The translations under genes and the position numbers were made by a program. A stretch of 64,000 nt of DNA, taken from the NCBI RefSeq assembly GCF_030406665.1, contig NZ_CP129121.1:1054001-1118000 (forward strand). Direction: 5' to 3'. The notes below the pieces were generated by a model, which made no database searches, was not told the DNA's origin, and was given only the letters and a program-made list of their open reading frames with translations. Of the stretch, positions 8,249 to 16,426 are shown in pieces. The DNA is from Halomonas halophila (GTDB lineage Bacteria > Pseudomonadota > Gammaproteobacteria > Pseudomonadales > Halomonadaceae). Each line of letters begins with the position of its first letter. Position 1 is the stretch's first letter.

Positions 8249-10055
8249 GGTCGCGAGCATGCCGGCGCGGCGCTCGGTGCGGGGCCTGTCGCGGGGTTTG
8301 TCGATAGAGTGGGGGGCGCTGCTGCCGACCCTGTCGCGGCTGCTCACCCTCGGCGGCGTGGTGGTGCTGGTGGGCCTGCTGCCGTGGCTCTCGGGGCGCG
8401 ACCCGGCGCTCAGCATCCTGCGCGCCCGGGCCGGCGATCAGAACCCGACCCCGGAAGCGCTCGCCGCCATCCGCGAACAGCTGGGCCTGGCCATGGGGCC
8501 GCTCGAGAAGTTGCAGCACTGGTTCACCGGCCTGCTGCACGGCGACGCCGGTACCTCCTGGATCTCCGGTACCCCGGTGCTGCCGGGCCTGCTCGAAGCG
8601 ACGGGCGTCTCGCTGACGCTGATGGCGGCGGCGCTGGTCGTGGCGCTTTCCACCGCGCTGCTGATCTGCCTGCCGGCCCTGCGTCGCGGCCTCGACGGTC
8701 GTCCGGCGCCGACTTCGGGAGCGATGGCCGCGGCCATCACCGCGCTGCCGGAGTTCCTGCTCGCGGCGCTGCTGCTGGTGGTGTTCGCGGCCTGGCTGCG
8801 CTGGCTGCCGCCGTATGGCTGGGGCGAGTGGCGCCACCTGGTGCTGCCGGCGCTGTCGCTGGGGCTGCCGGCCGGCGGCCTGCTGGGGCGGCTGTTCAGT
8901 GATGGACTGACCTCGGCCTTCGCCGAGCGCTGGGTCGCGACCTGGCACATGGCGGGCTTTCCGCGGTGGCGCCTGGCGCTGGCCGCGCTCAAGCGCACCC
9001 TGCCGAGCCTGATGCCCCAGGTCGGGCTGGTGGTGGTGGGCCTGACCGGCGGGGCGATCGCCGTCGAGCAGGTGTTCTCGATTCCCGGCCTCGGTCGGGC
9101 CACGCTGGGCGCGGCCTCCGCCCAGGACCTGCCGGCGCTGCAGACCGGCATCCTGATCCTGCTGGCCATCGCGGTGGTGCTGGGCGGGCTCGCCAACCTC
9201 GGCCGCTCGCTGCTGCTGGGCCGGGCGATGCGGGCGGGCGCGGTGCCGATGGCGGCCCCGGTCGTCGGTGCCGGCCGCTGGCGCTGGCTCGTGCCGGCGG
9301 TGGCGGGCGCGCTGCTGCTTACGATCGTGCTGGCGGGGCTGTCTCGCGACCCGATGACCTCGGCCTACCTGCGCCTGCAGCCGCCGGGTCCGGGGCTGCC
9401 GCTGGGGGCCGACGGCATCGGTCGCGACATCCTCGCCCGAGTCAGCCACGGCGCGCTCTCGACCATGGGCATGGCGCTGGCCACGGTGCTGGTCACCTTC
9501 GTGCTGGGGCTCGCGATCGGGCTGATGCCGCGGCTGGCGGCCGGGCCCATCGAGGTCACCAACGCCACGCCGCCGGTGATCGCCGGGCTGATCGTGGCCG
9601 GCCTGATGGGGCCGAGCGCCGCCGGCGCGGTGATCGCGGTGACGGCCGTGAGCTGGGCGCCGCTGGCCGCGCATACCTCGGCGCTGGTCAGCGAGACCCT
9701 TGCCCAGCCCCACGTCCGCGTTACCCCGGTGCTCGGCGTCGGGCGCTGGCGGCTGCTGTCGCGCTACGTGCTGCCCGCGCTGGTCGGGCCGGTGTTCCGC
9801 CACGCCATGCTGCGCCTGCCGGGTACCGCGCTGGCGCTGGCCGCCCTCGGCTTCCTGGGGCTCGGCCCGCGGCCGCCGGCGCCGGAATGGGGGCTGTTGC
9901 TCGCCGACAGCATGCCCTACCTGGAGCGCGCACCTTGGGCGGTGCTGGTGCCATCGCTGGCGCTGGTGCTGATGTCGATCCTGGCGGTCTCGCTCTCCGG
10001 CCTGTGGCGCGGGCGCGAGGCCGGCGGAGCGGGCCAGGCGCCGCGGCCACACTGA
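8235..10055 (+). CDS. Fused DppB-DppC type ABC transporter permease
   Basis: One 606-residue chain contains both permeases. The N-terminal half (to about 320) is DppB-like, with several membrane helices and an EQVFSIPGLGRATLGA segment. The C-terminal half (about 345-600) is DppC-like, with LPLGADGIGRDILARVSHGA and a second coupling region (FLGLGPRPPAPEWG). In most systems these are two genes. The start overlaps the binding-protein stop by 14 nt. The fusion looks genuine: the frame is continuous and both halves keep their hallmark motifs. Confidence 0.87.
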   Translation: MAPSKVASMPARRSVRGLSRGLSIEWGALLPTLSRLLTLGGVVVLVGLLPWLSGRDPALSILRARAGDQNPTPEALAAIREQLGLAMGPLEKLQHWFTGLLHGDAGTSWISGTPVLPGLLEATGVSLTLMAAALVVALSTALLICLPALRRGLDGRPAPTSGAMAAAITALPEFLLAALLLVVFAAWLRWLPPYGWGEWRHLVLPALSLGLPAGGLLGRLFSDGLTSAFAERWVATWHMAGFPRWRLALAALKRTLPSLMPQVGLVVVGLTGGAIAVEQVFSIPGLGRATLGAASAQDLPALQTGILILLAIAVVLGGLANLGRSLLLGRAMRAGAVPMAAPVVGAGRWRWLVPAVAGALLLTIVLAGLSRDPMTSAYLRLQPPGPGLPLGADGIGRDILARVSHGALSTMGMALATVLVTFVLGLAIGLMPRLAAGPIEVTNATPPVIAGLIVAGLMGPSAAGAVIAVTAVSWAPLAAHTSALVSETLAQPHVRVTPVLGVGRWRLLSRYVLPALVGPVFRHAMLRLPGTALALAALGFLGLGPRPPAPEWGLLLADSMPYLERAPWAVLVPSLALVLMSILAVSLSGLWRGREAGGAGQAPRPH

Positions 10056-10061
10056 CGAAAA

Positions 10062-10083
10062 AAGGGGCCCCTCGGGGCCCCTT
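10062..10083 (-). terminator. Terminator between convergent genes
   Basis: AAGGGGCCC-CTCG-GGGCCCCTT is a 9-pair perfect stem. On the minus strand it is followed by a T run (plus-strand A run 10058-10063). It therefore ends the minus-strand secreted-protein gene and probably also stops the importer operon. Confidence 0.8.
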
Positions 10084-10113
10084 CGCCGTTTTCCGGCGGT
10101 CTTTTCGAGCGGC

Positions 10114-10548
10114 TTACTGTGCGGTGATGGTGGCCGTCACCAGGTTGCCGTCGATCTTGATCGGGCCGTCTTCCGAGGCGCCGAGGGTGTATTCGAAGAT
10201 GCCGGTCTCCATGCCGCCTTCCTCGCCGTGGACCATCAGCATCAGCTGGTCGCCGGCGCTGACATCCTCGGTGAGGATCGCGGTGACGTCCATGTTCTCG
10301 CCTTCCTTGAGCGGGGCGTGACCGACCACGGGGCCCGGTGCCATGCTGTCATCGGTGCGGTGCACCACCAGCCAGCCGTTGCTGCCCGCCATGACCTTTT
10401 CCGCGGTGACCGTGCCGCCGGCGACGGACTGGTCATCGGCCCAGACTTCCGGATGCATGTCGCCGTGCATTTCTGCCTGGGCCAGGGAAGCGCCGGTGAG
10501 CAGAGCGGCGGATACGAATGCGCTTGCCATGAACTTGGTCATCATCAT
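10114..10548 (-). CDS. Small secreted protein, DUF7282-like
   Basis: A protein of 144 residues with a clear Sec signal peptide ending near LAQAEM. The mature part is a compact acidic beta-type domain (WLVVHRTDD, GPVVGHAPLKEG, DQLMLMVHGEEGG). This pattern occurs in DUF7282-type periplasmic proteins of unknown function. AAGGAGA precedes the start. It is followed by a bidirectional terminator, so it is probably monocistronic. No enzymatic motif is visible. Confidence 0.75.
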   Translation of the reverse strand: MMMTKFMASAFVSAALLTGASLAQAEMHGDMHPEVWADDQSVAGGTVTAEKVMAGSNGWLVVHRTDDSMAPGPVVGHAPLKEGENMDVTAILTEDVSAGDQLMLMVHGEEGGMETGIFEYTLGASEDGPIKIDGNLVTATITAQ

Positions 10549-10656
10549 TCTCTCCTTGAGTTCCGAGCACGCCCCATCGAAGCAAAGGGATTGGGATGGG
10601 CGTGCTCGAAGTTACGAGAGAAGCGCGACGGCGGTTTCACCCCGGCACGAAAAAAA

Positions 10657-11409
10657 TCACAGCCGCTGCGACGAGGCGTCCCGACCGGTGGGGTAGAGAT
10701 AGCCGTGGATCGCCGGGCCGGTCGGCTGGCCGGTGGGCGAGCCGCCGGGCGGCTCGATGCTGATGCCGAAGGTGGCGCGCTTGAGCAGATCGGGAGAGAA
10801 GTCGCTCAGGGCATCGGTCGGCAGGCTCAGGTCGTCGTTGAGCACGCCCACCGAGCGCGGGTTCGGCCCCAGCGAGGCGTCCTTGATCCACAGCTGATAG
10901 GCGCGGTCCGGCAGCGGCTCGGCCGTGACCGGCCGCACGTTCAGGCGGCGGCTGTCGAGGTCCACGGAGAGCATGAAGGCGGGTTGCTGGTCGTCCTGCT
11001 GGAACACCGCCACGAAGGGCGAGTCGCTCGGCCCCCGGTCGAGGGGCGCGATCAGCACCGCGGCCAGCACCAGCGCCGCAGCGGAGGCGAGCCCGGTGCT
11101 CCAGCGCCAGATGCGCAGCCGGCGGCGCAGGACATCGAGCTGGGAGACCTTGCCCTCATGCACGCCGGTGCCCGGGATGGCTTCCAGCGCCTCGATGCGC
11201 CGCTCGATCCTCGCCAGCAGGTCCGGCCCCGGTGACACCGCGGCGATCTCGTCGCCGAGGGGCGCGAGGCGGGCCTCCCACTCGAGGATGCGGGCGTCCA
11301 GCTCGGGCTCGGCCTGGCGGCGCCTCGCCACCTTGGCGCGCTCTTCGGCGTCCAGGGTGCCGAGCACGAACTCGGCGGCCAGCATGTCGATGTCGTCGCG
11401 GTCTGTCAT
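10657..11409 (-). CDS. Anti-sigma factor, RskA-like
   Basis: The N-terminal part (DIDMLAAEFVLGTLDAEERA) is the zinc-less anti-sigma domain that sequesters the ECF sigma factor. One membrane helix (about residues 100-118) and a periplasmic RskA-type domain (QLWIKDASLGPNPRSVGVL) follow. ATG 11409 is chosen because it overlaps the sigma-factor stop as ATGA; a GTG/ATG four codons upstream lies inside that gene. It would hold the sigma factor inactive until an envelope signal triggers its release. The signal is unknown. Confidence 0.85.
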   Translation of the reverse strand: MTDRDDIDMLAAEFVLGTLDAEERAKVARRRQAEPELDARILEWEARLAPLGDEIAAVSPGPDLLARIERRIEALEAIPGTGVHEGKVSQLDVLRRRLRIWRWSTGLASAAALVLAAVLIAPLDRGPSDSPFVAVFQQDDQQPAFMLSVDLDSRRLNVRPVTAEPLPDRAYQLWIKDASLGPNPRSVGVLNDDLSLPTDALSDFSPDLLKRATFGISIEPPGGSPTGQPTGPAIHGYLYPTGRDASSQRL

Positions 11410-11948
11410 GACGCCAGACACCCCTTGAGTTGCTTGAGGGCTCGATGGAGCCAGGTCTTGACGGTGTTCACCGGCTGCTCGAAGTGGTCGGCCAGGTCGG
11501 CCCGGGACCAGCCATCCAGATAGGCCAGACGCACCATGTCACGGCGGCTGCCCTCCAGCTCGGCCAGGCAGGCATGCAGGCGGCGGGCATTCTCGTCGCG
11601 CTCCGCGTGCTCCCGGGCGCCGGGGGCGTCGGAGGGCGTCTGATCCAGGGCGTCGTCCGACTCATGGGGCGCCCGGGGCCGTCGGCGCAGCTCGTCGATG
11701 GCGGCGTGCCGGGCGATGCTCGCCATCCAGGCGATCGCCGAGGCCCGGCCGGCGTCGAACTGCTCGGCCTTCTGCCAGATGGTGACGTAGACCTCCTGCA
11801 TGACGTCGTCCGTGCGGCCGCGCTCTTTCAGGATACGCAGCACGGTGCCGTAGAGTTTCGCCGAGGTGGCGTCATAGAGTTCGGCGAAGGCCTGTCGGTC
11901 GCGCTGCGTCACGCGCTGTAGCAGGTCGTGCAGGCGATCACTGGACAT
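11406..11948 (-). CDS. ECF sigma factor (sigma-70 family, RpoE/SigK type)
   Basis: A protein of 180 residues with region 2 (FAELYDATSAKLYGTVLRIL, DDVMQEVYVTIWQ) and a region 4 helix-turn-helix (SRADLADHFEQPVNTVKTWL). It directs RNA polymerase to a small stress regulon, normally including its own promoter. The start at 11948 follows GGGAATGTGG and drops a 25-residue basic upstream extension that looks non-coding. It is coupled by ATGA overlap to its anti-sigma factor. Confidence 0.87.
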   Translation of the reverse strand: MSSDRLHDLLQRVTQRDRQAFAELYDATSAKLYGTVLRILKERGRTDDVMQEVYVTIWQKAEQFDAGRASAIAWMASIARHAAIDELRRRPRAPHESDDALDQTPSDAPGAREHAERDENARRLHACLAELEGSRRDMVRLAYLDGWSRADLADHFEQPVNTVKTWLHRALKQLKGCLAS

Positions 11949-12053
11949 TCCACATTCCCTGTTTGATGTCGGCGAGGGGCGTCTTGCCAAGGCAGACTGC
12001 CGCCTCGACGTCGTGGCGGTCAAGATGGCGCCTTTCCACGCTGCGCCCGGGCG

Positions 12054-12398
12054 TCAGGCGAGGGTGGCCAGGACTTCTACCAGGCCGTAGGCGGTGACGC
12101 CGGCGACCACCGGCCAGCCCAGCGAGCGCAGCCGATACCACACGCCCAGGGTCGCCAGCACGCCGGTCGCGGTAGCCAGCCAGGTGAGCGGGCCGGGAAC
12201 GGCGGGGACCAGTGACACGCCAAGCACGGCGGCGACCATCATCGGGCCGAGCAGCGCGAGCCACTGGGGCATGGCCTCGACGCCGTCCTCGCCGCCGAGG
12301 CGACGAAGGCGGCGCTGCATCCACAGCAGCGGCAGCAGGCGAATCAGCAGGGTGCCGAGGGCCGAGGCCAGCAGGGCCAGCCAGAGGGCGCTACTCAT
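12054..12398 (-). CDS. azlD: AzlD family branched-chain amino acid exporter subunit
   Basis: A small integral membrane protein (114 residues, about four hydrophobic segments) with the family features TLLIRLLPLLW and PMMVAAVLGVSL. AzlD works with AzlC to export branched-chain amino acids, or analogues, across the inner membrane. Its start overlaps the azlC stop by 8 nt. It is the last gene of a regulator-azlC-azlD operon. Confidence 0.87.
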   Translation of the reverse strand: MSSALWLALLASALGTLLIRLLPLLWMQRRLRRLGGEDGVEAMPQWLALLGPMMVAAVLGVSLVPAVPGPLTWLATATGVLATLGVWYRLRSLGWPVVAGVTAYGLVEVLATLA

Positions 12399-13119
12399 GG
12401 GGCGCCTCCTTGTGCGGCGTGAAGCGGACCAGGGTGAAGCACAGGGCGCCGCAGCCGGCGGCGACGGGAATACCGATGTTGGTGTAGCCGACCAGGCTGC
12501 AGAGCATCGCCACGCCGATGCTGATGGCCAGCGCCAGGCTCCAGCGCTTCGAGGTGAAGCGCGGCGCCACCAGCACCAGGAACAGCGCCGGCAGGGCGAA
12601 GGGCAGGATCTCGCCCAGCAGCGGCCAGCGGGCCATCAGCCAGTCGCCGGCCAGGGCGCCGAGCACGGTGCCGAGGATCCAGCTGGCCCAGGCCAGCAGC
12701 GCGGCGCCGGTGAACCAGCCGAGGCGCTGCGATTCCGGCAGCTGCGGGAAGCGGTGCTGGGCCAGGGCGAAGACCTGATCGGTCAGGCCGTGCATCAGCA
12801 CGGGCCACCAGCGGCTGCGGTCCATCCAGGGGGCCAGGTTGGGGCCGTAGACCGCGTGCCGCACGTTGATCAGCAGCGTCATGGCCACCGCCAGCCACAG
12901 CGGCGCGCCGCCGGCGATCATGCCGACGAACAGGAACTGCGAGGCGCCGGCATAGACCAGCGTCGAGATCAGCGTCGCCTCCCAGGGCGTGAAGCCCGCC
13001 TGCACGGCGATCAGCCCGAAGGAGATCGCCACCGGCACATAGCCGCCGAGCAGCGGAAAGGCCTCGCGCACGCCGGACAGACAGGCGCGTGAGGGCGCCG
13101 AGGTCGCTTGATCGATCAT
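12391..13119 (-). CDS. azlC: AzlC family branched-chain amino acid exporter
   Basis: A membrane protein of about 242 residues with AzlC hallmarks: VREAFPLLGGYVPVAISFGL, the STLVYAGASQF segment and LLINVRHAVYGPNL. ATG 13119 overlaps the stop of the upstream regulator as ATGA; longer upstream frames run through that gene. With AzlD it forms the export pore. The upstream cupin regulator probably controls it in response to an amino acid or analogue. Confidence 0.88.
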   Translation of the reverse strand: MIDQATSAPSRACLSGVREAFPLLGGYVPVAISFGLIAVQAGFTPWEATLISTLVYAGASQFLFVGMIAGGAPLWLAVAMTLLINVRHAVYGPNLAPWMDRSRWWPVLMHGLTDQVFALAQHRFPQLPESQRLGWFTGAALLAWASWILGTVLGALAGDWLMARWPLLGEILPFALPALFLVLVAPRFTSKRWSLALAISIGVAMLCSLVGYTNIGIPVAAGCGALCFTLVRFTPHKEAPHE

Positions 13120-13643
13120 GACGTCTTCCTCTCGGCGTAGACGATGGTCAGGATCAGCGTCGCCCACTGCTCGCCGGTGCGATAGCGATGGGGGCGGTCG
13201 GCGCTGAAGGCGAGGGTGTCGCCGGCGTGCAGCGTGCGCAGGTCGTCCTCGGGGCCGGCGTCGAGCTCGCCACTCAGCACGGTGAGCGATTCCGTGGCGC
13301 CTGGTGTGTGACCCTCGGCATGGCGATCGGTATGGGGCGCGCAGCGCATCCAGTAGGCGTCGACCTGGCGGCTCCCCTGGCCCTGGTCGATCAGCCGCAC
13401 CTGCACGCCGTCCTCGCCGAGGGGCACGGTGATCGGCGCCACCAGGGTGCCGAAGGGCACGTTCAGCTGCACCGCCAGGCGCCAGATGGTGTCCAGCGTG
13501 GGGTTTCCGTTGCCCTGCTCGAGGCGCGACAGGTTCGACTTGGCGATGCCGGCGGCGGCGGCCAGCTGCGACAGCGACAGTCCACGCTCCTGGCGCAGGC
13601 GCTGAAGGTGCTGGCCCAGGGTGCCGAGGGCGAGGTGGTCCAT
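13116..13643 (-). CDS. XRE-type helix-turn-helix/cupin transcriptional regulator of azlCD
   Basis: A protein of 175 residues. The N-terminal HTH_XRE domain (LRQERGLSLSQLAAAAGIAK, SNLSRLEQGNGNPTLDTIW) is followed by a C-terminal cupin (TESLTVLSGELDAG, HAGDTLAFSADRPHRY) that probably binds the effector. It is the first gene of the azlCD operon, with an ATGA overlap to azlC. Twin palindromes just upstream of its start are likely autoregulatory operators. Confidence 0.87.
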   Translation of the reverse strand: MDHLALGTLGQHLQRLRQERGLSLSQLAAAAGIAKSNLSRLEQGNGNPTLDTIWRLAVQLNVPFGTLVAPITVPLGEDGVQVRLIDQGQGSRQVDAYWMRCAPHTDRHAEGHTPGATESLTVLSGELDAGPEDDLRTLHAGDTLAFSADRPHRYRTGEQWATLILTIVYAERKTS

Positions 13644-13676
13644 GGGGTCTCCCGGCGTGAGGTAGCGTCCACGAAT

Positions 13677-13710
13677 CGTTCGATAAAAAGAACGTTCTAT
13701 AAAAGGAACG
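13677..13710. promoter_or_regulatory. Twin palindromic operators upstream of the azl regulator
   Basis: CGTTCGATAAAAAGAACG (13677-13694) and CGTTCTATAAAAGGAACG (13693-13710) are two copies of one palindrome, CGTTC-N8-GAACG, sharing two bases, so centres are 16 bp apart. They lie 34-67 bp before the regulator start and overlap the AT-rich promoter zone. They are the likely binding sites of the XRE-cupin protein. Confidence 0.65.
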
Positions 13711-13882
13711 GGTGACTGTCAATAGCGACTGTTCAAGGCGGCCACTTGAGCCGGCGGGAGAGACGCGAGGAAAAAGGCCGGGAACGAAGCGCCCGGGAAC
13801 GCCGTGAGGGCCCACGGTGACGCTAGGAAGCGAAGGTGAGTAGACGACGTCGAGAGACGCTGCGGTGAGTGGAGGAGAAGAA

Positions 13883-13954
13883 GGGGAAGAGGGGAAGAGG
13901 GGAAGAGGGGAAGAGGGGAAGAGGGGAAGAGGGGAAGAGGGGAAGAGGGGAAGA
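13883..13954. repeat. Nine perfect tandem copies of an octamer
   Basis: The unit GGGGAAGA is repeated nine times without error over 72 bp, with degenerate flanks (GAGGAGAAGA before, GGAAAGGGG after). It is purine-only on the plus strand and lies just beyond the sstT terminator. Such tracts are prone to slippage. The rest of 13711-13979 shows no gene. Confidence 0.92.
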
Positions 13955-13960
13955 GGAAAG

Positions 13961-14001
13961 GGGATAAAGAAAAAAGGAACCCGGCCGCCGCAGCGGCCGG
14001 G
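13961..14001 (-). terminator. sstT terminator
   Basis: CCCGGCCGC-CGCA-GCGGCCGGG (13980-14001) is a 9-pair stem, followed on the minus strand by TTCCTTTTTTCTTT. It stands 10 nt after the sstT stop. Confidence 0.85.
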
Positions 14002-14011
14002 CAGACGAGAT

Positions 14012-15238
14012 TCAGGCCTCGTCGGTCCTGCCGTCGGCGCGGCAGGCCGCGGCGGTGAACAGCACATCGGTGGAAGAGTTCAGCGCGGTCTCGGTGGAGT
14101 CCTGTACCACGCTGATCACGAAGCCGATCGCCACCACCTGCATGGCCACGTCGGCGGAGATGCCGAACAGGCTGGCGGCCATCGGGATCAGCAGCAGCGA
14201 GCCGCCGGCCACGCCGGACACGCCGCAGGCGGCCAGCGCCGAGACGATGCACAGCAGCAGGGCGGTGACGAAGTCGACCTGGATGCCCAGGGTGTTGGCG
14301 GCGGCCAGGGTGATCACGGTGATGGTGATGGCGGCGCCGCACATGTTGATCGTCGCGCCCAGCGGGATCGAGATCGAGTAGGTGTCGGCGTGCAGCTTCA
14401 GGCGCTTGCACAGCTCCAGGTTGACCGGAATGTTGGCCGCCGAGCTGCGAGTGAAGAAGGCGGTGATGGCGCTGCCGCGCAGGCAGGTGAACACCAGCGG
14501 GTAGGGGTTGCGGCCGGTCTTCAGGAACACGATCAGCGGGTTGGTGACCAGCGCCACGAACGCCATGCAGCCGACGATCACCAGCAGCAGGCGGCCGTAG
14601 TCGAGCAGGGCGTCGAGGCCGGACTCGGCCAGGGTGTTGGCGACCAGGCCGAAGATGCCCAGCGGGGCGAAGCGGATCACCAGCTGGACGATGCCGGAGA
14701 CGGCGTCGGACAGGTCCTTGAGCGCCGTGCGGGTGGTGTCGGCGGCGCGGCGCAGCAGCAGCCCGAGGCCCACGGCCCAGGCCAGGATGGCGATGAAGTT
14801 GGCCTCCATCAGCGCCTCGACAGGATTGGCCACGGCGTTGAGCAACAGGTTGCGCAGGATCTCGCTGACGCTGCCGGGGGGCGTGCCGCTGGCCGCCGGT
14901 GTGCTCAGCTCCAGGCTGGTGGGGAAGGCGAAGCTCGCCGCCACGGCCACCAGCGCCGCCACCAGGGTGCCGACGAGATAGAGCACCAGCACCGAGCGGA
15001 TGTGGGTGGGCTGGCCCTGGCGGTGGTTGGCGATCGCCGCCGCCACCAGCACGAAGACCAGCACCGGCGCCACCGCCTTCAGCGCGGAGACGAAGACCTG
15101 GCCGAGCAGGGCGGCCGATTGGGCGGCATCGGGGGCGAGGGTGGCGAACAGGACGCCGGCGACGATGCCCAGCGCGATCTGGGGGATCAGCCCCAGCCGC
15201 AGCAGCGGGCGGCCCAGGGTGTTGAGGGTAGCGATCAT
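14012..15238 (-). CDS. sstT: Serine/threonine:sodium symporter SstT
   Basis: A protein of 408 residues, the usual SstT length, in the dicarboxylate/amino acid:cation symporter fold. Family-typical stretches are [20 protein letters not shown] near the N terminus, [38 protein letters not shown] and the C-terminal [19 protein letters not shown]. It takes up L-serine and L-threonine with sodium across the inner membrane, which fits a halophile. A 281-nt region upstream holds only a GC hairpin (about 15376-15394) and no gene. It is transcribed alone and followed by a strong terminator. Confidence 0.93.
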   Translation of the reverse strand: MIATLNTLGRPLLRLGLIPQIALGIVAGVLFATLAPDAAQSAALLGQVFVSALKAVAPVLVFVLVAAAIANHRQGQPTHIRSVLVLYLVGTLVAALVAVAASFAFPTSLELSTPAASGTPPGSVSEILRNLLLNAVANPVEALMEANFIAILAWAVGLGLLLRRAADTTRTALKDLSDAVSGIVQLVIRFAPLGIFGLVANTLAESGLDALLDYGRLLLVIVGCMAFVALVTNPLIVFLKTGRNPYPLVFTCLRGSAITAFFTRSSAANIPVNLELCKRLKLHADTYSISIPLGATINMCGAAITITVITLAAANTLGIQVDFVTALLLCIVSALAACGVSGVAGGSLLLIPMAASLFGISADVAMQVVAIGFVISVVQDSTETALNSSTDVLFTAAACRADGRTDEA

Positions 15239-15519
15239 GGGTGTCTCTTATGGAATCACGGGGTGCATGAACGTGTCGTGCGTCCGGCTCGCCGTCACAC
15301 CATGGAGATCGCGCCGCGGGGATATGGCGGCGGTCGAGGCGCTGGATGGGAGGGCCTGGCGACGCCCTGCCCGGGGTCTCCGGGCAAGCGCGCGCATTCT
15401 ACCATCGCGGCGAAGCGATGGGGGTTACGACCTTGGTTTCTCTTGAGGTCAGCAAGAAAGGATGAAATGGCAGAAATTGGCAGAGAGATGGACTGGGCTT
15501 GCCGGTGAGTGAGCGGGAC

Positions 15520-15777
15520 TCAGAGCGTCCGAAAATGCCGGCGGGGATTGTCGTGGTAGCTCAGGGGGGACGTGGCCTCGCAGTCGAGGCAGCGGCAGGT
15601 GTCCTGCTCGAAATCCGGCTGGAACCGTTTCCAGGCCGCTTCGCCACGTATCACTTCCTGGTTACTGCACTCGCACAGCAGGATGCGGGTGTCGTGGGGG
15701 CCGGGAGAGTAGAGGATCTTGCTGTGTGGCGGTGCATCCATGAGTGTATTCGCGGTGGTGAAGATCGGATCGTTCAT
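15520..15777 (-). CDS. Hypothetical small cysteine-rich protein
   Basis: An 85-residue protein with a CEC pair (about residues 35-37) and a CRCLDC cluster (about 61-66). Five cysteines in this spacing suggest a bound zinc ion or iron-sulfur cluster. AAGGGAAG stands about 12 nt before the ATG. It is flanked by two gene-free stretches of about 280 nt (15239-15519 and 15778-16053) in which I see nothing else. A plus-strand frame over the same DNA lacks such motifs. Function unknown. Confidence 0.5.
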   Translation of the reverse strand: MNDPIFTTANTLMDAPPHSKILYSPGPHDTRILLCECSNQEVIRGEAAWKRFQPDFEQDTCRCLDCEATSPLSYHDNPRRHFRTL

Positions 15778-16053
15778 GCGGCGTGACTTCCCTTGGCGCT
15801 GTCCGTCATGGTCATGACGTTACGCACTTTCCACGGCGGCGAATGCAGACCTGGGGCGGTGTTGGCCGTTCGTGATGTCGCAGCGTCGCGTAGGAAAAAG
15901 CTCACGGTGTCGCAGGACGCAGGGTCGTGTCGCGCTCCTCCCGGGGCCGGTCTCGGATCGAGCGGCGGCTCATCGGGGGCGGTGTGAACAGACGGATTTT
16001 AAGTCAATTATCGGTGGCTGTCGCGCCGAGGATGTCAGGTGCGTCGTAACGGC

Positions 16054-16380
16054 TCAGCCGCCCCGCGGGGCCAGCAGGATGATGCCGGCGCCGGCCAGGC
16101 ACAGCGCGGCGCCGAGCAGGTCCCAGCGATCGGGCAGGCGATGCTCCACCGCCCACAGCCAGGCGAGCGAGGCGACGATATAGACGCCACCGTAGGCGGC
16201 ATAGGCCCGCCCGGCGTAGTCGGCGTCGCTCAGGCTGAGCAGCCAGGCGAACAGGACCAGGCTGGCCAGACCCGGCAGCAGCCACAGCGCCGAGGCGCCC
16301 TGGCGCCACCAGGCCCAGACGCTGAAGCAGCCGGCGATCTCGGCCAGGGCGGCCGCCACGTAGATCGGCAGCGTCAGCAT
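16054..16380 (-). CDS. ynfA: YnfA/UPF0060 family small membrane protein
   Basis: A protein of 108 residues with four hydrophobic segments and the conserved features [19 protein letters not shown] and [20 protein letters not shown]. The family is related to small multidrug resistance transporters and resides in the inner membrane; its physiological substrate is uncertain. It is separated by 46 nt from the upstream isocitrate dehydrogenase gene on the same strand and could be co-transcribed with it. Confidence 0.9.
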   Translation of the reverse strand: MLTLPIYVAAALAEIAGCFSVWAWWRQGASALWLLPGLASLVLFAWLLSLSDADYAGRAYAAYGGVYIVASLAWLWAVEHRLPDRWDLLGAALCLAGAGIILLAPRGG

Positions 16381-16426
16381 GACGCCGCCGGGGCAGGTAA
16401 GTGCAGCATGAGGGAGGAAGGGGCGA

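Noticed and set aside
13883..13954. CRISPR-like array
   Set aside because: The units are 8 bp and directly tandem, without spacers; no cas genes are present anywhere in the window.
13865..15508. Long plus-strand frame of 547 codons with Gly-Glu-Lys-Arg repeats
   Set aside because: Its repeats come from the octamer tract, and the rest is antisense to sstT, which has clear family motifs.
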